Shown here: positions 1-6,572 of the stretch, piece by piece
Numbering within the stretch: the stretch's first letter is position 1
Layout of the letters: each line of letters opens with the position of its first letter
DNA from: Rhizobacter sp.
GTDB lineage: Bacteria; Pseudomonadota; Gammaproteobacteria; Burkholderiales; Burkholderiaceae_C
Assembly (NCBI GenBank): GCA_014380155.1
Contig: JACMKJ010000596.1
Coordinates: 1-11,919 of the forward strand
Direction: 5' to 3'
Length of the DNA: 11,919 nucleotides
Made by a program: the position numbers and the translations under genes
Notes under the pieces: generated by a model
What the model saw: only the letters and a program-made list of their open reading frames with translations
Told to the model about the DNA's origin: nothing
Database searches by the model: none

Positions 1-1
1 C

Positions 2-922
2 ACCAGCTTCTTCAACCCCGCCGGTGGCGGTGACCCGGTGATGTACCAGCACATCTTCTGGTTCTTCGGCCACCCCGAGGTCTACATCATGATCTTGCCG
101 GCCTTCGGCATCGTGAGCCACATCGTGCCGGCCTTCGCCCGCAAGAAGCTGTTTGGCTACACCTCGATGGTGTACGCCACCTCGTCGATCGCCATCCTGT
201 CGTTCATCGTGTGGGCCCACCACATGTTCACGACCGGCATGCCCGTCACCGGCCAGTTGTTCTTCATGTACGCCACCATGCTGATCGCCATCCCGACCGG
301 GGTGAAGGTGTTCAACTGGATCGCCACCATGTGGCGAGGCTCCATGACCTTCGAGACGCCGATGCTGTTTGCAGTCGGCTTCATCTTCGTGTTCACGATG
401 GGCGGCTTCACTGGTTTGATCCTGTCGGTGGCCCCTGTCGACATCCAGCTGCAAGACACCTATTACGTCGTGGCCCACTTCCACTACGTGCTGGTGGCCG
501 GCTCGCTGTATGCCATGTTCGCCGGCTACTACTACTGGGCGCCCAAGTGGACCGGCGTCATGTACTCTGAAACACGCGGCAAGATCCACTTCTGGGGCTC
601 GTTGATCTTCTTCAACGTGACCTTCTTCCCGATGCACTTCCTCGGCCTGGCCGGGATGCCGCGCCGCTATGCCGACTACCCGATGCAGTTTGCCGACTTC
701 AACATGCTGGCCTCGATCGGCGCGTTCGGCTTCGGTCTGATGCAGGTGTATTTCTTTTTCTTTGTCGTGTTGCCCGCCATGATGGGCAAGGGCGAGAAGG
801 CGCCGCAGAAGCCTTGGGAAGCCGCCGAAGGCCTGGAGTGGGAAGTGCCGTCGCCGGCGCCTTTCCACACCTTCGAGACGCCGCCCAAGCTGAACGCCGC
901 GGCCAACAAGATCGTCGGCTGA
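2..922 (+). CDS. ctaD: Cytochrome c oxidase subunit I (CtaD), 3' part
   Basis: This is the catalytic subunit of an aa3-type cytochrome c oxidase in the inner membrane, which reduces O2 to water and pumps protons. The frame is open from base 2, so the 5' end lies outside the window. About 306 C-terminal residues remain of a family length near 530. Visible active-site residues are the HPEVY motif (His codon 71-73, Tyr codon 83-85: CuB ligand and the cross-linked Tyr), the His-His CuB pair (218-223), the K-channel Lys (305-307), and the HFH pair (His codons 476-478 and 482-484: heme a3 and heme a ligands). Several hydrophobic helices follow, and a soluble tail ends at TGA 920-922. The D-channel entry would lie upstream. 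It is the first visible gene of a tight operon; ctaC is expected just upstream. Family assignment is essentially certain. Confidence 0.98.
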   Translation, partial: TSFFNPAGGGDPVMYQHIFWFFGHPEVYIMILPAFGIVSHIVPAFARKKLFGYTSMVYATSSIAILSFIVWAHHMFTTGMPVTGQLFFMYATMLIAIPTGVKVFNWIATMWRGSMTFETPMLFAVGFIFVFTMGGFTGLILSVAPVDIQLQDTYYVVAHFHYVLVAGSLYAMFAGYYYWAPKWTGVMYSETRGKIHFWGSLIFFNVTFFPMHFLGLAGMPRRYADYPMQFADFNMLASIGAFGFGLMQVYFFFFVVLPAMMGKGEKAPQKPWEAAEGLEWEVPSPAPFHTFETPPKLNAAANKIVG

Positions 923-947
923 AGCTCGCGCACCAATCACCGTGACC

Positions 948-1058
948 ATGACGCCTGACCAAAAGAAGAGCAACCGCCGGCTGGGGTTCATCCTGGCCTC
1001 GGTGGCGCTCATCTTCCTGGCTGGTTTTGTGGCGCGCGCCGTGTTGTTTGGACTGTGA
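948..1058 (+). CDS. 36-residue single-span membrane protein, probable cytochrome oxidase small assembly protein
   Basis: This short ORF of 36 codons sits between ctaD and ctaG. It begins MTPDQKKSNRR, a basic cytoplasmic-looking N-terminus, followed by one hydrophobic span (about residues 12-30) and a short tail. The start lies 25 bases after the ctaD stop, and the TGA (1056-1058) shares its A with the ctaG ATG, which suggests translational coupling. No clear Shine-Dalgarno sequence precedes the ATG. Betaproteobacterial oxidase operons often carry such a tiny protein here, annotated as a cytochrome oxidase small assembly protein. The exact role is not known to me, so the name rests on position, size and topology. 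Conservation of the basic head plus single helix argues against a chance ORF. Confidence 0.75.
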   Translation: MTPDQKKSNRRLGFILASVALIFLAGFVARAVLFGL

Positions 1059-1645
1059 TGAAGCCTGACCCCACACTGCTGGGTGACAACCGCCGCATGT
1101 TGCGCAAGCTGGCGGTTGTGGCGGTGCTGATGTTCGGCTTCAGCTACGGGCTGGTGTCGATGTACGAAGAGATCTGCGAAGCGCTAGGCATCAACGTGCT
1201 GGCGCTCTCCGAGCGCCAGGTGCCCGGCAACTCGAAGGCCACGCCGGCCAATACGCAGGTCGATCGTTCGCGCACCATCACGGTCGAGTTCGATGCCAAC
1301 GCGCGCGGCCCGTGGGAGTTCAAGCCCGCCAAACGTTATGTCGAGGTGCACCCGGGTGAGCTGACGACCGTGATGTACGAGTTCAAGAACGTCCAGAACC
1401 GCACCATGGCCGCGCAAGCCATCCCGAGCTATGCACCCAAGCAGGCCACGCCGCACTTCAACAAGCTCGAATGTTTCTGCTTCAACGAATACACGCTGCA
1501 GCCGGGCGAGTCCAAGCAGTGGCCGGTGGTGTTCGTGATCGATCCGAAGTTGCCCAAGGACGTCAAGACCATCACGTTGTCGTACACCTTCTTCGAAGTG
1601 GGCGGCAAGCTGGCGGTGGTTCCGGCCAAGGAGCCGAGCCTGTGA
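1058..1645 (+). CDS. ctaG: Cytochrome c oxidase assembly protein CtaG/Cox11
   Basis: The 195-residue protein delivers copper to the CuB site of subunit I. It has one N-terminal membrane anchor (about residues 15-35) and a periplasmic beta-sandwich domain. The copper-binding CFCF motif is at residues 139-142 (Cys139, Cys141), followed by NEYTLQPGES. Cys40 just after the anchor matches the third conserved Cys of the family. Length is normal. The ATG at 1058 overlaps the preceding stop; a GTG at 1055 is in frame but would add only one residue. The 3' end overlaps the next gene by four bases. Operon position between ctaD and ctaE is typical. Confidence 0.97.
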   Translation: MKPDPTLLGDNRRMLRKLAVVAVLMFGFSYGLVSMYEEICEALGINVLALSERQVPGNSKATPANTQVDRSRTITVEFDANARGPWEFKPAKRYVEVHPGELTTVMYEFKNVQNRTMAAQAIPSYAPKQATPHFNKLECFCFNEYTLQPGESKQWPVVFVIDPKLPKDVKTITLSYTFFEVGGKLAVVPAKEPSL

Positions 1646-1887
1646 GCGACAACAAGAGTGGCGAAGGCCTCAAGGACGCGGTGCAGCGCAAGGGCTCGTT
1701 CGGTCAGACCTTGCGTGCGGTGGGGTGGTCGTTTTTTGGTGTACGCAAGTCGACCGAGCACGAGAAAGACGTGGCTCAGCTCAACCCGGTACACGTGGTC
1801 ATCGCGGCGCTGATGGGTGTGGGTGTGTTCATTGCAAGTCTGGTGCTGATCGTGCGCTGGGTGCTGTCAAGTGGCGTGGCCAGCTGA
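1642..1887 (+). CDS. DUF2970 family small membrane protein
   Basis: An 81-residue protein of unknown function that starts at GTG 1642, overlapping the ctaG stop in a GTGA arrangement. The start is supported by AAGGAG at 1628-1633, eight bases upstream. The N-terminal half is polar, and contains the family hallmark AVGWSFFGVRKSTEHEKD (about residues 26-43) followed by LNPVHVV. The C-terminal part is a single hydrophobic span (about residues 50-74). DUF2970 proteins sit between cox11 and coxIII in many betaproteobacteria, which suggests a part in oxidase assembly or stability. That is an inference from context; no enzymatic residue is evident. Confidence 0.9.
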   Translation: MSDNKSGEGLKDAVQRKGSFGQTLRAVGWSFFGVRKSTEHEKDVAQLNPVHVVIAALMGVGVFIASLVLIVRWVLSSGVAS

Positions 1888-1900
1888 AGCGGCTTTTGAG

Positions 1901-1927
1901 TTTCAAGATTTCAAGAAGATTCGATTC
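1901..1927 (+). repeat. Short tandem repeats in the ctaE leader
   Basis: The 52-base gap between the DUF2970 gene and ctaE contains TTTCAAGA twice in direct tandem (1901-1908 and 1909-1916), then GATTC twice in tandem (1918-1922 and 1923-1927). The stretch is much richer in A+T than its surroundings. It could be a leader or processing region ahead of the strong ctaE ribosome binding site (TAGGAG, 1929-1934), or an incidental small duplication. No convincing promoter boxes are visible. Confidence 0.4.
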
Positions 1928-1939
1928 GTAGGAGAAAAC

Positions 1940-2824
1940 ATGTCGGCAGCGACGCACTCGGGGCAAACCCCTCATTACTTTGTTCCCGCACCTTCGCGGC
2001 ACCCTGTCATGGCCTCCATCGGCCTGTTCATGGTGATCTTCGGCGCGGGCCAGTGGATCAACGGCCAGGGCTGGGCCGCCTACCTGGTGCTGTTCGGCCT
2101 GCTGTGGTGGGCCTTCGTGCTCAAGCAGTGGTTCGGCGACTCCATCAAGGAAAGCGAAAGCGGCCTCTACAGCGATCGCATCGACGTCTCCTACCGCTGG
2201 AGCATGAGCTGGTTCATCTTCTCCGAAGTGATGTTCTTCGGTGCGTTCTTCGGCGCTTTGTACTGGACGCGTTTGCACGCCGTTCCCAACCTGGCCAGCC
2301 TGGACAACGCCGTGCTCTGGCCTGACTTCAAGGCTTTCTGGCCGAGTTCGGTGGCGGGTACCACCGCCTCGCCGGCCGGCATCGTCGAGCCCTTCACGAC
2401 CATGGGCCCGTGGCCGATCCCCACCATCAACACCGCCTTGCTGCTGACCTCGGGTGTCACGCTCACCATCGCCCACCACGCGCTGATCGCTGGCAAGCGC
2501 GCCAAGACCATTGGCTGGATGTGGTTCACGGTGCTGCTCGGCGTGACCTTCCTGGGCTTCCAGGCCTATGAGTACATGCATGCCTACCAGGACTTGAACC
2601 TCAAGCTCAATTCGGGCATCTACGGTTCCACCTTCTACATGCTGACCGGCTTCCACGGCTTCCACGTGTTCGTGGGCATGCTGATGCTGCTGTTCATCAC
2701 GCTGCGTCTGATGAAGGGCCACTTCACGCCGCAGCGCCACTTCGGCTTCGAAGGCGCGGCCTGGTACTGGCACTTCGTCGACGTGGTCTGGCTTGGCCTG
2801 TACATCGTCGTGTACTGGCTCTGA
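1940..2824 (+). CDS. ctaE: Cytochrome c oxidase subunit III (CtaE)
   Basis: The 294-residue subunit III of the aa3 oxidase is an integral membrane protein with seven expected helices. It stabilises the catalytic core and supports proton uptake. Family marks are FIFSEVMFF with the conserved membrane Glu (Glu96), TGFHGFHVFVG (236-246), and the C-terminal WYWHFVDVVW (275-284). An in-frame ATG exists upstream at 1871, but ATG 1940 is chosen. It has a strong TAGGAG five bases upstream (1929-1934), and the upstream extension overlaps the DUF2970 gene and lacks family resemblance. It is the last gene of the structural operon and is followed by a hairpin terminator. Confidence 0.97.
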   Translation: MSAATHSGQTPHYFVPAPSRHPVMASIGLFMVIFGAGQWINGQGWAAYLVLFGLLWWAFVLKQWFGDSIKESESGLYSDRIDVSYRWSMSWFIFSEVMFFGAFFGALYWTRLHAVPNLASLDNAVLWPDFKAFWPSSVAGTTASPAGIVEPFTTMGPWPIPTINTALLLTSGVTLTIAHHALIAGKRAKTIGWMWFTVLLGVTFLGFQAYEYMHAYQDLNLKLNSGIYGSTFYMLTGFHGFHVFVGMLMLLFITLRLMKGHFTPQRHFGFEGAAWYWHFVDVVWLGLYIVVYWL

Positions 2825-2846
2825 GCGACTCACCTCGATCCCATGC

Positions 2847-2876
2847 AAAGAGCGCCCGGTGGGCGCTCTTTTGTTT
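2847..2876 (+). terminator. Intrinsic terminator after ctaE
   Basis: A perfect 11-bp stem, AAAGAGCGCCC (2847-2857) with GGGCGCTCTTT (2861-2871), encloses a three-base loop and is followed by TGTTT. It lies 22 bases after the ctaE stop and between the convergent ends of ctaE and the DUF2909 gene. The shorter A-run on the other side gives it some capacity for the minus strand too. Confidence 0.88.
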
Positions 2877-2892
2877 GGTCGCTGACTGAACT

Positions 2893-3114
2893 TCACTGGC
2901 CGATCGGAATCCCCGTGGGGCGGATCCAGCCCATCCAGTAGCTCAACAGAATGCACACGAACAGCAGCACCGACAGACCCACACGCAAGGCCAGCGCACG
3001 CATCATGTTGCTGGTCTTGGGCTTGCCGTCGCGGCCGTCACGCATCATGAACACTCCGGCCGATGCTAGTGCCGCAATGATCAAAACCAGGCCCACGCCG
3101 ATGAGGTATTTCAT
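2893..3114 (-). CDS. DUF2909 family twin-transmembrane protein
   Basis: A 73-residue protein with two hydrophobic spans (about residues 3-22 and 43-62) joined by a basic, polar loop containing RDGRDGKPKTSNMMRALALR. This arrangement matches the DUF2909 or twin transmembrane family, found next to surf1 in many betaproteobacteria. Function is unknown. Constant placement inside the oxidase locus suggests a link to oxidase biogenesis, but it is transcribed opposite to its neighbours. The start codon lies only 11 bases from the divergent surf1 start, and no Shine-Dalgarno sequence is visible upstream (see findings). Confidence 0.88.
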   Translation of the reverse strand: MKYLIGVGLVLIIAALASAGVFMMRDGRDGKPKTSNMMRALALRVGLSVLLFVCILLSYWMGWIRPTGIPIGQ

Positions 3115-3125
3115 GGGCGCTGATT

Positions 3126-3863
3126 ATGCTGGCTGACCCACGGCGCCGCGCGCTCGTCGTGCTCGTGGCCACGCTGTTGGCCATGGCGGTCACGGCGCGC
3201 CTGGGGGTGTGGCAGTTGAGCCGCGCCGCGCAAAAAGAGGCGTTGCAGTCGGCGCTCGATTCGCGCGGCGGCCTGCCCGAGCTTCGGCAGCCCACGCTGC
3301 CTGCCGACGCGGCGCAGGCGGCGGCGCAGCACTATCGCCCGGTGCGTTTACAAGGTGAATGGAAGCAGGGCGCCACGGTGTTTCTCGACAATCGGCAGAT
3401 GAACGGGCGCCCCGGCTTCTTCGTGCTCACGCCCCTGATGCTAGGTCCCGACGACGCAGTGCTGGTGCAACGCGGCTGGACGCCGCGCAACACGCAAGAC
3501 CGAACCCGCGTGCAGCCCGTGCCTACCCCCACCGGGCGCGTCGAGGTGCTCGGCCAGATGTCCCCGCACCCGGGCAGGTTGTTTGACTTTGCAGGCCCGG
3601 CAGCCTCGGGGGTGATCCGGCAAAATCTGGCGCTTGCTGATTTTTCTCGCGAGCTGGGTGTGAGCCTGCGGCCCTGGACGGTGCTGCAGGCGGACTCACC
3701 CGGCATCGCCGCCGACGGGCTGCTGCGCCAGTGGCCCCGCCCGGCGGCCGATATCCACAAGCACTATGGCTACGCCTTTCAATGGTTTGGCTTGTGCGCT
3801 CTCTTGGCAGGTCTGTATGTCTGGATCCAACTCCTCCGCCCCCGGCTCAAGCGAAACGCCTGA
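3126..3863 (+). CDS. surf1: SURF1 family cytochrome oxidase biogenesis protein
   Basis: The 245-residue inner-membrane protein helps insert heme a into subunit I of the oxidase. It has the family topology: an N-terminal helix (about residues 9-26, after three Arg) with the GVWQL motif at 27-31, a large periplasmic domain, and a C-terminal helix (about 218-236) preceded by HYGYAFQWFG (213-222). Other family marks are RPVRLQGEW (71-79), GRPGFFVLTPL (94-104) and VLVQRGW (112-118). Start ATG 3126 is chosen because the Arg cluster before the helix fits inside-positive topology. There is no clear ribosome binding site, so a GTG at 3159 is a weaker alternative. The 3' end overlaps the next gene by 47 bases. 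Confidence 0.95.
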   Translation: MLADPRRRALVVLVATLLAMAVTARLGVWQLSRAAQKEALQSALDSRGGLPELRQPTLPADAAQAAAQHYRPVRLQGEWKQGATVFLDNRQMNGRPGFFVLTPLMLGPDDAVLVQRGWTPRNTQDRTRVQPVPTPTGRVEVLGQMSPHPGRLFDFAGPAASGVIRQNLALADFSRELGVSLRPWTVLQADSPGIAADGLLRQWPRPAADIHKHYGYAFQWFGLCALLAGLYVWIQLLRPRLKRNA

Positions 3864-4524
3864 GGGCACCGCCGGCCTGAGCTTCACCGTGCATTCGATG
3901 CCGGTGGCAGCGCTCGACGACCGTCGCACCCGCTACGGCCGCCTGAAGATGCTGCTGGTGCTGCTCGTCTGCGCCGCGCCGGTGATCGCGTCGTACTTCA
4001 CCTACTTCGTGATCCGCCCCGAGGGCCGCACCAACTACAGCGAGCTGATGCAACCGCTGCGGCCGGTGCCTGTCGATCTGCCAATGGCCGACCTGCAAGG
4101 CCAGACCGTGCAGCCCCTGTCGCTCAAAGGCCAGTGGCTGCTGGTGGTGGTGGGTGGCGGCAATTGCAACGAGCGCTGCGAGAAGAATCTCTGGCTGCAA
4201 CGCCAGTTGCGCGAATCGCTCGGCCGCGAAAGCGCGCGGCTCGACAAGGTCTGGTTGATCAACGATGACGCTCCCACCCGGCCCGAGACCGTGCAGGCCG
4301 TGACGACCGGCGTGCCTGTCACCGTGCTGCGTGTGCCGCCCGCGGCGCTGACGGTCTGGTTGCAGCCTGCGGCGGGCCGGCAACTCGACGAGCACATGTA
4401 CATCGTCGACCCGATGGGCAACTGGATGATGCGTGTGCCGCCGCAGCCCGAGCCGGCCAAGCTCAAGAGCGACATCCTGAAGCTGTTGCGCGCGTCCGCC
4501 TCGTGGGACCAGGCGGGGCGCTGA
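3817..4524 (+). CDS. Membrane-anchored SCO/thioredoxin-like protein of the oxidase assembly operon
   Basis: A 235-residue protein with a polar N-terminus, one membrane anchor (about residues 43-64), then a soluble domain that should be periplasmic. The soluble part follows the SCO/thioredoxin plan: strand WLLVVVGGG (107-115), then Cys117 and Cys121 in a CxxxC spacing, and later His193 just before YIVDPMGNWMMR. SCO copper chaperones use a CxxxC pair and a distal His to bind copper. The surrounding sequence is unlike canonical SCO, so copper binding is inferred. The start is ATG 3817 with GGCAGG five bases upstream; ATG 3898 is the alternative. It overlaps surf1 by 47 bases in another frame and ends four bases before ctaA, so it belongs to the assembly operon. 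Databases usually call homologues hypothetical transmembrane or SCO-like proteins. Confidence 0.85.
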   Translation: MSGSNSSAPGSSETPEGTAGLSFTVHSMPVAALDDRRTRYGRLKMLLVLLVCAAPVIASYFTYFVIRPEGRTNYSELMQPLRPVPVDLPMADLQGQTVQPLSLKGQWLLVVVGGGNCNERCEKNLWLQRQLRESLGRESARLDKVWLINDDAPTRPETVQAVTTGVPVTVLRVPPAALTVWLQPAAGRQLDEHMYIVDPMGNWMMRVPPQPEPAKLKSDILKLLRASASWDQAGR

Positions 4525-4528
4525 CACG

Positions 4529-5635
4529 GTGTCTGCTTCCTACGACTTCAGCCCGCTGCTGGTACTGGCTCTGCTGAGCCTGCTGCTGGGCGCTGTGCCA
4601 CTCGCCTGGATCGGGTTTCGCCATCGGCACGCTCCGGCAGGAGTGCGGTTGCGCGCGCTGACTTTCTTCACCCTCTTTCTCACCTTCGACCTGGTGGTGT
4701 TCGGCGCCTTCACGCGCCTCACCGACTCGGGCCTCGGCTGCCCCGATTGGCCAGGCTGTTATGGCAATGCCAGCCCCTTGGGTGCGCATGCCGACATCCA
4801 GTCCGCCCAGACCGCCATGCCGACCGGCCCGGTGACACACGGCAAGGCCTGGGTGGAGATGGTTCACCGCTACCTGGCGGCCGTGGTGGGCGTGCTGTGC
4901 ATCGCGCTGGCCATCGCAAGCTGGCGTGCGCGACGGTTGGGGGCTGCAGTGCTGTCGCCCTGGTGGGCCACGGCGACCTTGGTGTGGGTCTGCGTGCAAG
5001 GCGCGTTCGGCGCACTCACCGTGACGATGAAGCTCTACCCGGCCATCGTCACCGCCCATCTGCTGGGCGGGCTCACCTTGCTGGCTTTGCTGGCCGTGCA
5101 GAGCCAGGCTTACCTGCGTGCGCCGCTCCCGCTCACGCGCGCTGTGCATCGCGGTGTGTGGGCCGTGCTGCTGCTGTCTGCGGCCCAGATCACCCTGGGT
5201 GGGTGGGTCAGCACCAATTACGCCGTGCTGGCCTGCAGCGATTTCCCCACCTGCCAGGGCCGGTGGTGGCCGGAGATGGATTTCGGCCATGGCTTCACCG
5301 TGCTGCGTGAGCTGGGCGCGGGAAAAGATGGCGGCTACCTGCCGTTTGCCGCGCTCACCGCCATTCACTTCACCCACCGCGTGGGCGCGCTCATCGTGCT
5401 GAGCGCGATGGCGTGGCTGGCTTGGGCACTGTTCGCGGGTCGTGACCCGGCGGCCCGCCGCTGGGGCTGGGGCCTGCTTGGCGTTGCCGCATGGCAACTC
5501 ACCAGCGGCCTCAGCAATGTGGTGCTGGGCTGGCCGCTGGTGGCCGCTCTGGCGCACACGGCGGGGGCCGCAGCGCTGGTCACCTTGCTGGCCGTGATGC
5601 TGGCGCGAGCCCGGCAAGCCCGGCCGGGCTCGTAA
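4529..5635 (+). CDS. ctaA: Heme a synthase (CtaA/Cox15)
   Basis: The 368-residue inner-membrane enzyme oxidises the C8 methyl of heme o to a formyl group, giving heme a for the oxidase. Eight helices are expected. The four conserved heme-ligand histidines are visible: EMVHR (His113), VTAHLLGG (His177), HFTHR (His283) and LAHTAG (His343). Both cysteine pairs are present: GCPDWPGC (Cys71, Cys77) and ACSDFPTC (Cys236, Cys242). The FTRLTDSGLG segment before the first pair is also typical. The chosen start is GTG 4529, four bases after the upstream stop and with a G-rich stretch (4511-4518) as a weak ribosome binding site. The first helix begins near residue 8, so a much later start is unlikely. 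The stop is embedded beside a hairpin. Confidence 0.97.
   Translation: MSASYDFSPLLVLALLSLLLGAVPLAWIGFRHRHAPAGVRLRALTFFTLFLTFDLVVFGAFTRLTDSGLGCPDWPGCYGNASPLGAHADIQSAQTAMPTGPVTHGKAWVEMVHRYLAAVVGVLCIALAIASWRARRLGAAVLSPWWATATLVWVCVQGAFGALTVTMKLYPAIVTAHLLGGLTLLALLAVQSQAYLRAPLPLTRAVHRGVWAVLLLSAAQITLGGWVSTNYAVLACSDFPTCQGRWWPEMDFGHGFTVLRELGAGKDGGYLPFAALTAIHFTHRVGALIVLSAMAWLAWALFAGRDPAARRWGWGLLGVAAWQLTSGLSNVVLGWPLVAALAHTAGAAALVTLLAVMLARARQARPGS
5606..5632 (+). other. Perfect 10-bp inverted repeat at the end of ctaA
   Basis: CGAGCCCGGC (5606-5615) and GCCGGGCTCG (5623-5632) form a perfect 10-bp GC-rich stem with a seven-base loop. The second arm ends immediately before the ctaA stop codon TAA. There is no T-run after it, so it is not a classic intrinsic terminator. 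It may pause transcription, protect an mRNA end or separate ctaA from ctaB expression. Confidence 0.55.
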
Positions 5636-5638
5636 AAT
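5633..5638 (+). promoter_or_regulatory. Candidate -10 box upstream of ctaB
   Basis: TAAAAT overlaps the ctaA stop codon and lies 19 bases before the ctaB ATG; it differs from the TATAAT consensus by one base. It is the kind of A+T-rich hexamer seen at promoters of high-GC betaproteobacteria. No good -35 box is found at the expected spacing, because that position is inside the GC-rich hairpin. The ctaB gene may have a weak internal promoter, but operon read-through is the simpler reading. Confidence 0.25.
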
Positions 5639-5657
5639 CGCGGATTCGCCTTTTGCC

Positions 5658-6572
5658 ATGTCTGAAACCCTCAGCCCTCCCATTCCCGCCACTGCGCGCT
5701 TGTCGCCGGTGCGCCAGTTCTATGCGTTGACCAAACCGCGGGTGGTGCAGCTCATCGTGTTCTGCGCCGTCATCGGCATGCTGCTGGCCGTGCCGGGGGT
5801 GCCCGACTGGCGCCTGGTGTTGCCGGCCACCGCGGGCATTTGGTTGGTGGCTGCTGCTGCGGCTGCCTTCAACTGCGTGGTCGAGCAACGCATCGACGCC
5901 AAGATGGCGCGCACCGCCTGGCGGCCCACCGCCAAGGGCGAGTTGACCAACACCCAGACCCTGCTGTTCTCCGGCGTGCTGTGCGCCGCTGGCAGCGCGT
6001 TGCTCTACTGGTTGGTGAACCCGCTGACCATGTGGCTCACCTTCGCCACCTTTGTTGGCTATGCGGTGATCTATACCGTGGTGCTCAAGCCGATGACGCC
6101 TCAAAACATCGTGATCGGCGGTGCCTCGGGCGCCATGCCGCCGGTGCTGGGCTGGGCGGCGATGCGCGGCGAGGTCGGGCCCGAAGCGCTGATGCTGTGC
6201 CTGATCATCTTCTTGTGGACACCGCCGCACTTCTGGGCGCTGGCCCTGTACCGCGTCGAGGACTACCGCAAGGCCGGCCTGCCGATGTTGCCGGTGACGC
6301 ATGGCAACGAGTTCACGCGGCTGCAGGTGCTGCTCTACACATTCGTGCTGTTTGCGTCGACGCTGCTGCCCTTCATCTTCGGCATGAGCGGCATGATCTA
6401 CCTGGCGGCAGCGGTGTTGCTCGGCGCGGGCTTCATCGGGTACGCATGGAAGCTGTGGCGCCATTATTCCGACGCGCTGGCGCGCAAGACCTTCCGCTTC
6501 TCCATCCTTCACCTCTCGCTGCTGTTTGCGGCGCTACTGGTCGACCACTACGTATGGCCTCTGCTGCAATGA
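5658..6572 (+). CDS. ctaB: Heme o synthase, protoheme IX farnesyltransferase (CtaB/CyoE)
   Basis: A 304-residue UbiA-family prenyltransferase of the inner membrane that adds a farnesyl group to heme b to make heme o, the substrate of CtaA. Marks are LTKPRVVQL (25-33), the first prenyl-diphosphate/Mg site NCVVEQRIDAKMARTAWRP (72-90), LKPMTPQNIVIGGASGAMPP (143-162), and LWTPPHFWALAL plus EDYRKAGLPMLP (186-212). In the first site the first acidic position is Glu76 rather than Asp, while Asp80 is kept. About nine helices are expected, and length is normal. ATG 5658 lies 22 bases after ctaA with no obvious Shine-Dalgarno sequence. The gene overlaps sco by four bases (ATGA). Confidence 0.97.
   Translation: MSETLSPPIPATARLSPVRQFYALTKPRVVQLIVFCAVIGMLLAVPGVPDWRLVLPATAGIWLVAAAAAAFNCVVEQRIDAKMARTAWRPTAKGELTNTQTLLFSGVLCAAGSALLYWLVNPLTMWLTFATFVGYAVIYTVVLKPMTPQNIVIGGASGAMPPVLGWAAMRGEVGPEALMLCLIIFLWTPPHFWALALYRVEDYRKAGLPMLPVTHGNEFTRLQVLLYTFVLFASTLLPFIFGMSGMIYLAAAVLLGAGFIGYAWKLWRHYSDALARKTFRFSILHLSLLFAALLVDHYVWPLLQ

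Noticed and set aside
1871..1939. Upstream in-frame start for ctaE
   Set aside because: The extension overlaps the DUF2970 gene and has no family similarity. ATG 1940 has a strong, well-spaced ribosome binding site.
1829..2956. Long antisense open frame (375 codons) opposite ctaE
   Set aside because: It is the shadow of a high-GC coding region. The translation is His, Arg and Gln rich with no family resemblance, while the plus strand encodes a clear subunit III.
4463..5692. Long antisense open frame (409 codons) opposite ctaA
   Set aside because: Its composition is low-complexity and typical of antisense frames in GC-rich DNA. The opposite strand encodes an intact heme a synthase with all ligand residues.
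5580..6512. Antisense open frame (310 codons) opposite ctaB
   Set aside because: It shows no recognisable domain and has His/Gln/Arg-rich composition. The plus strand is a complete CyoE-family gene.
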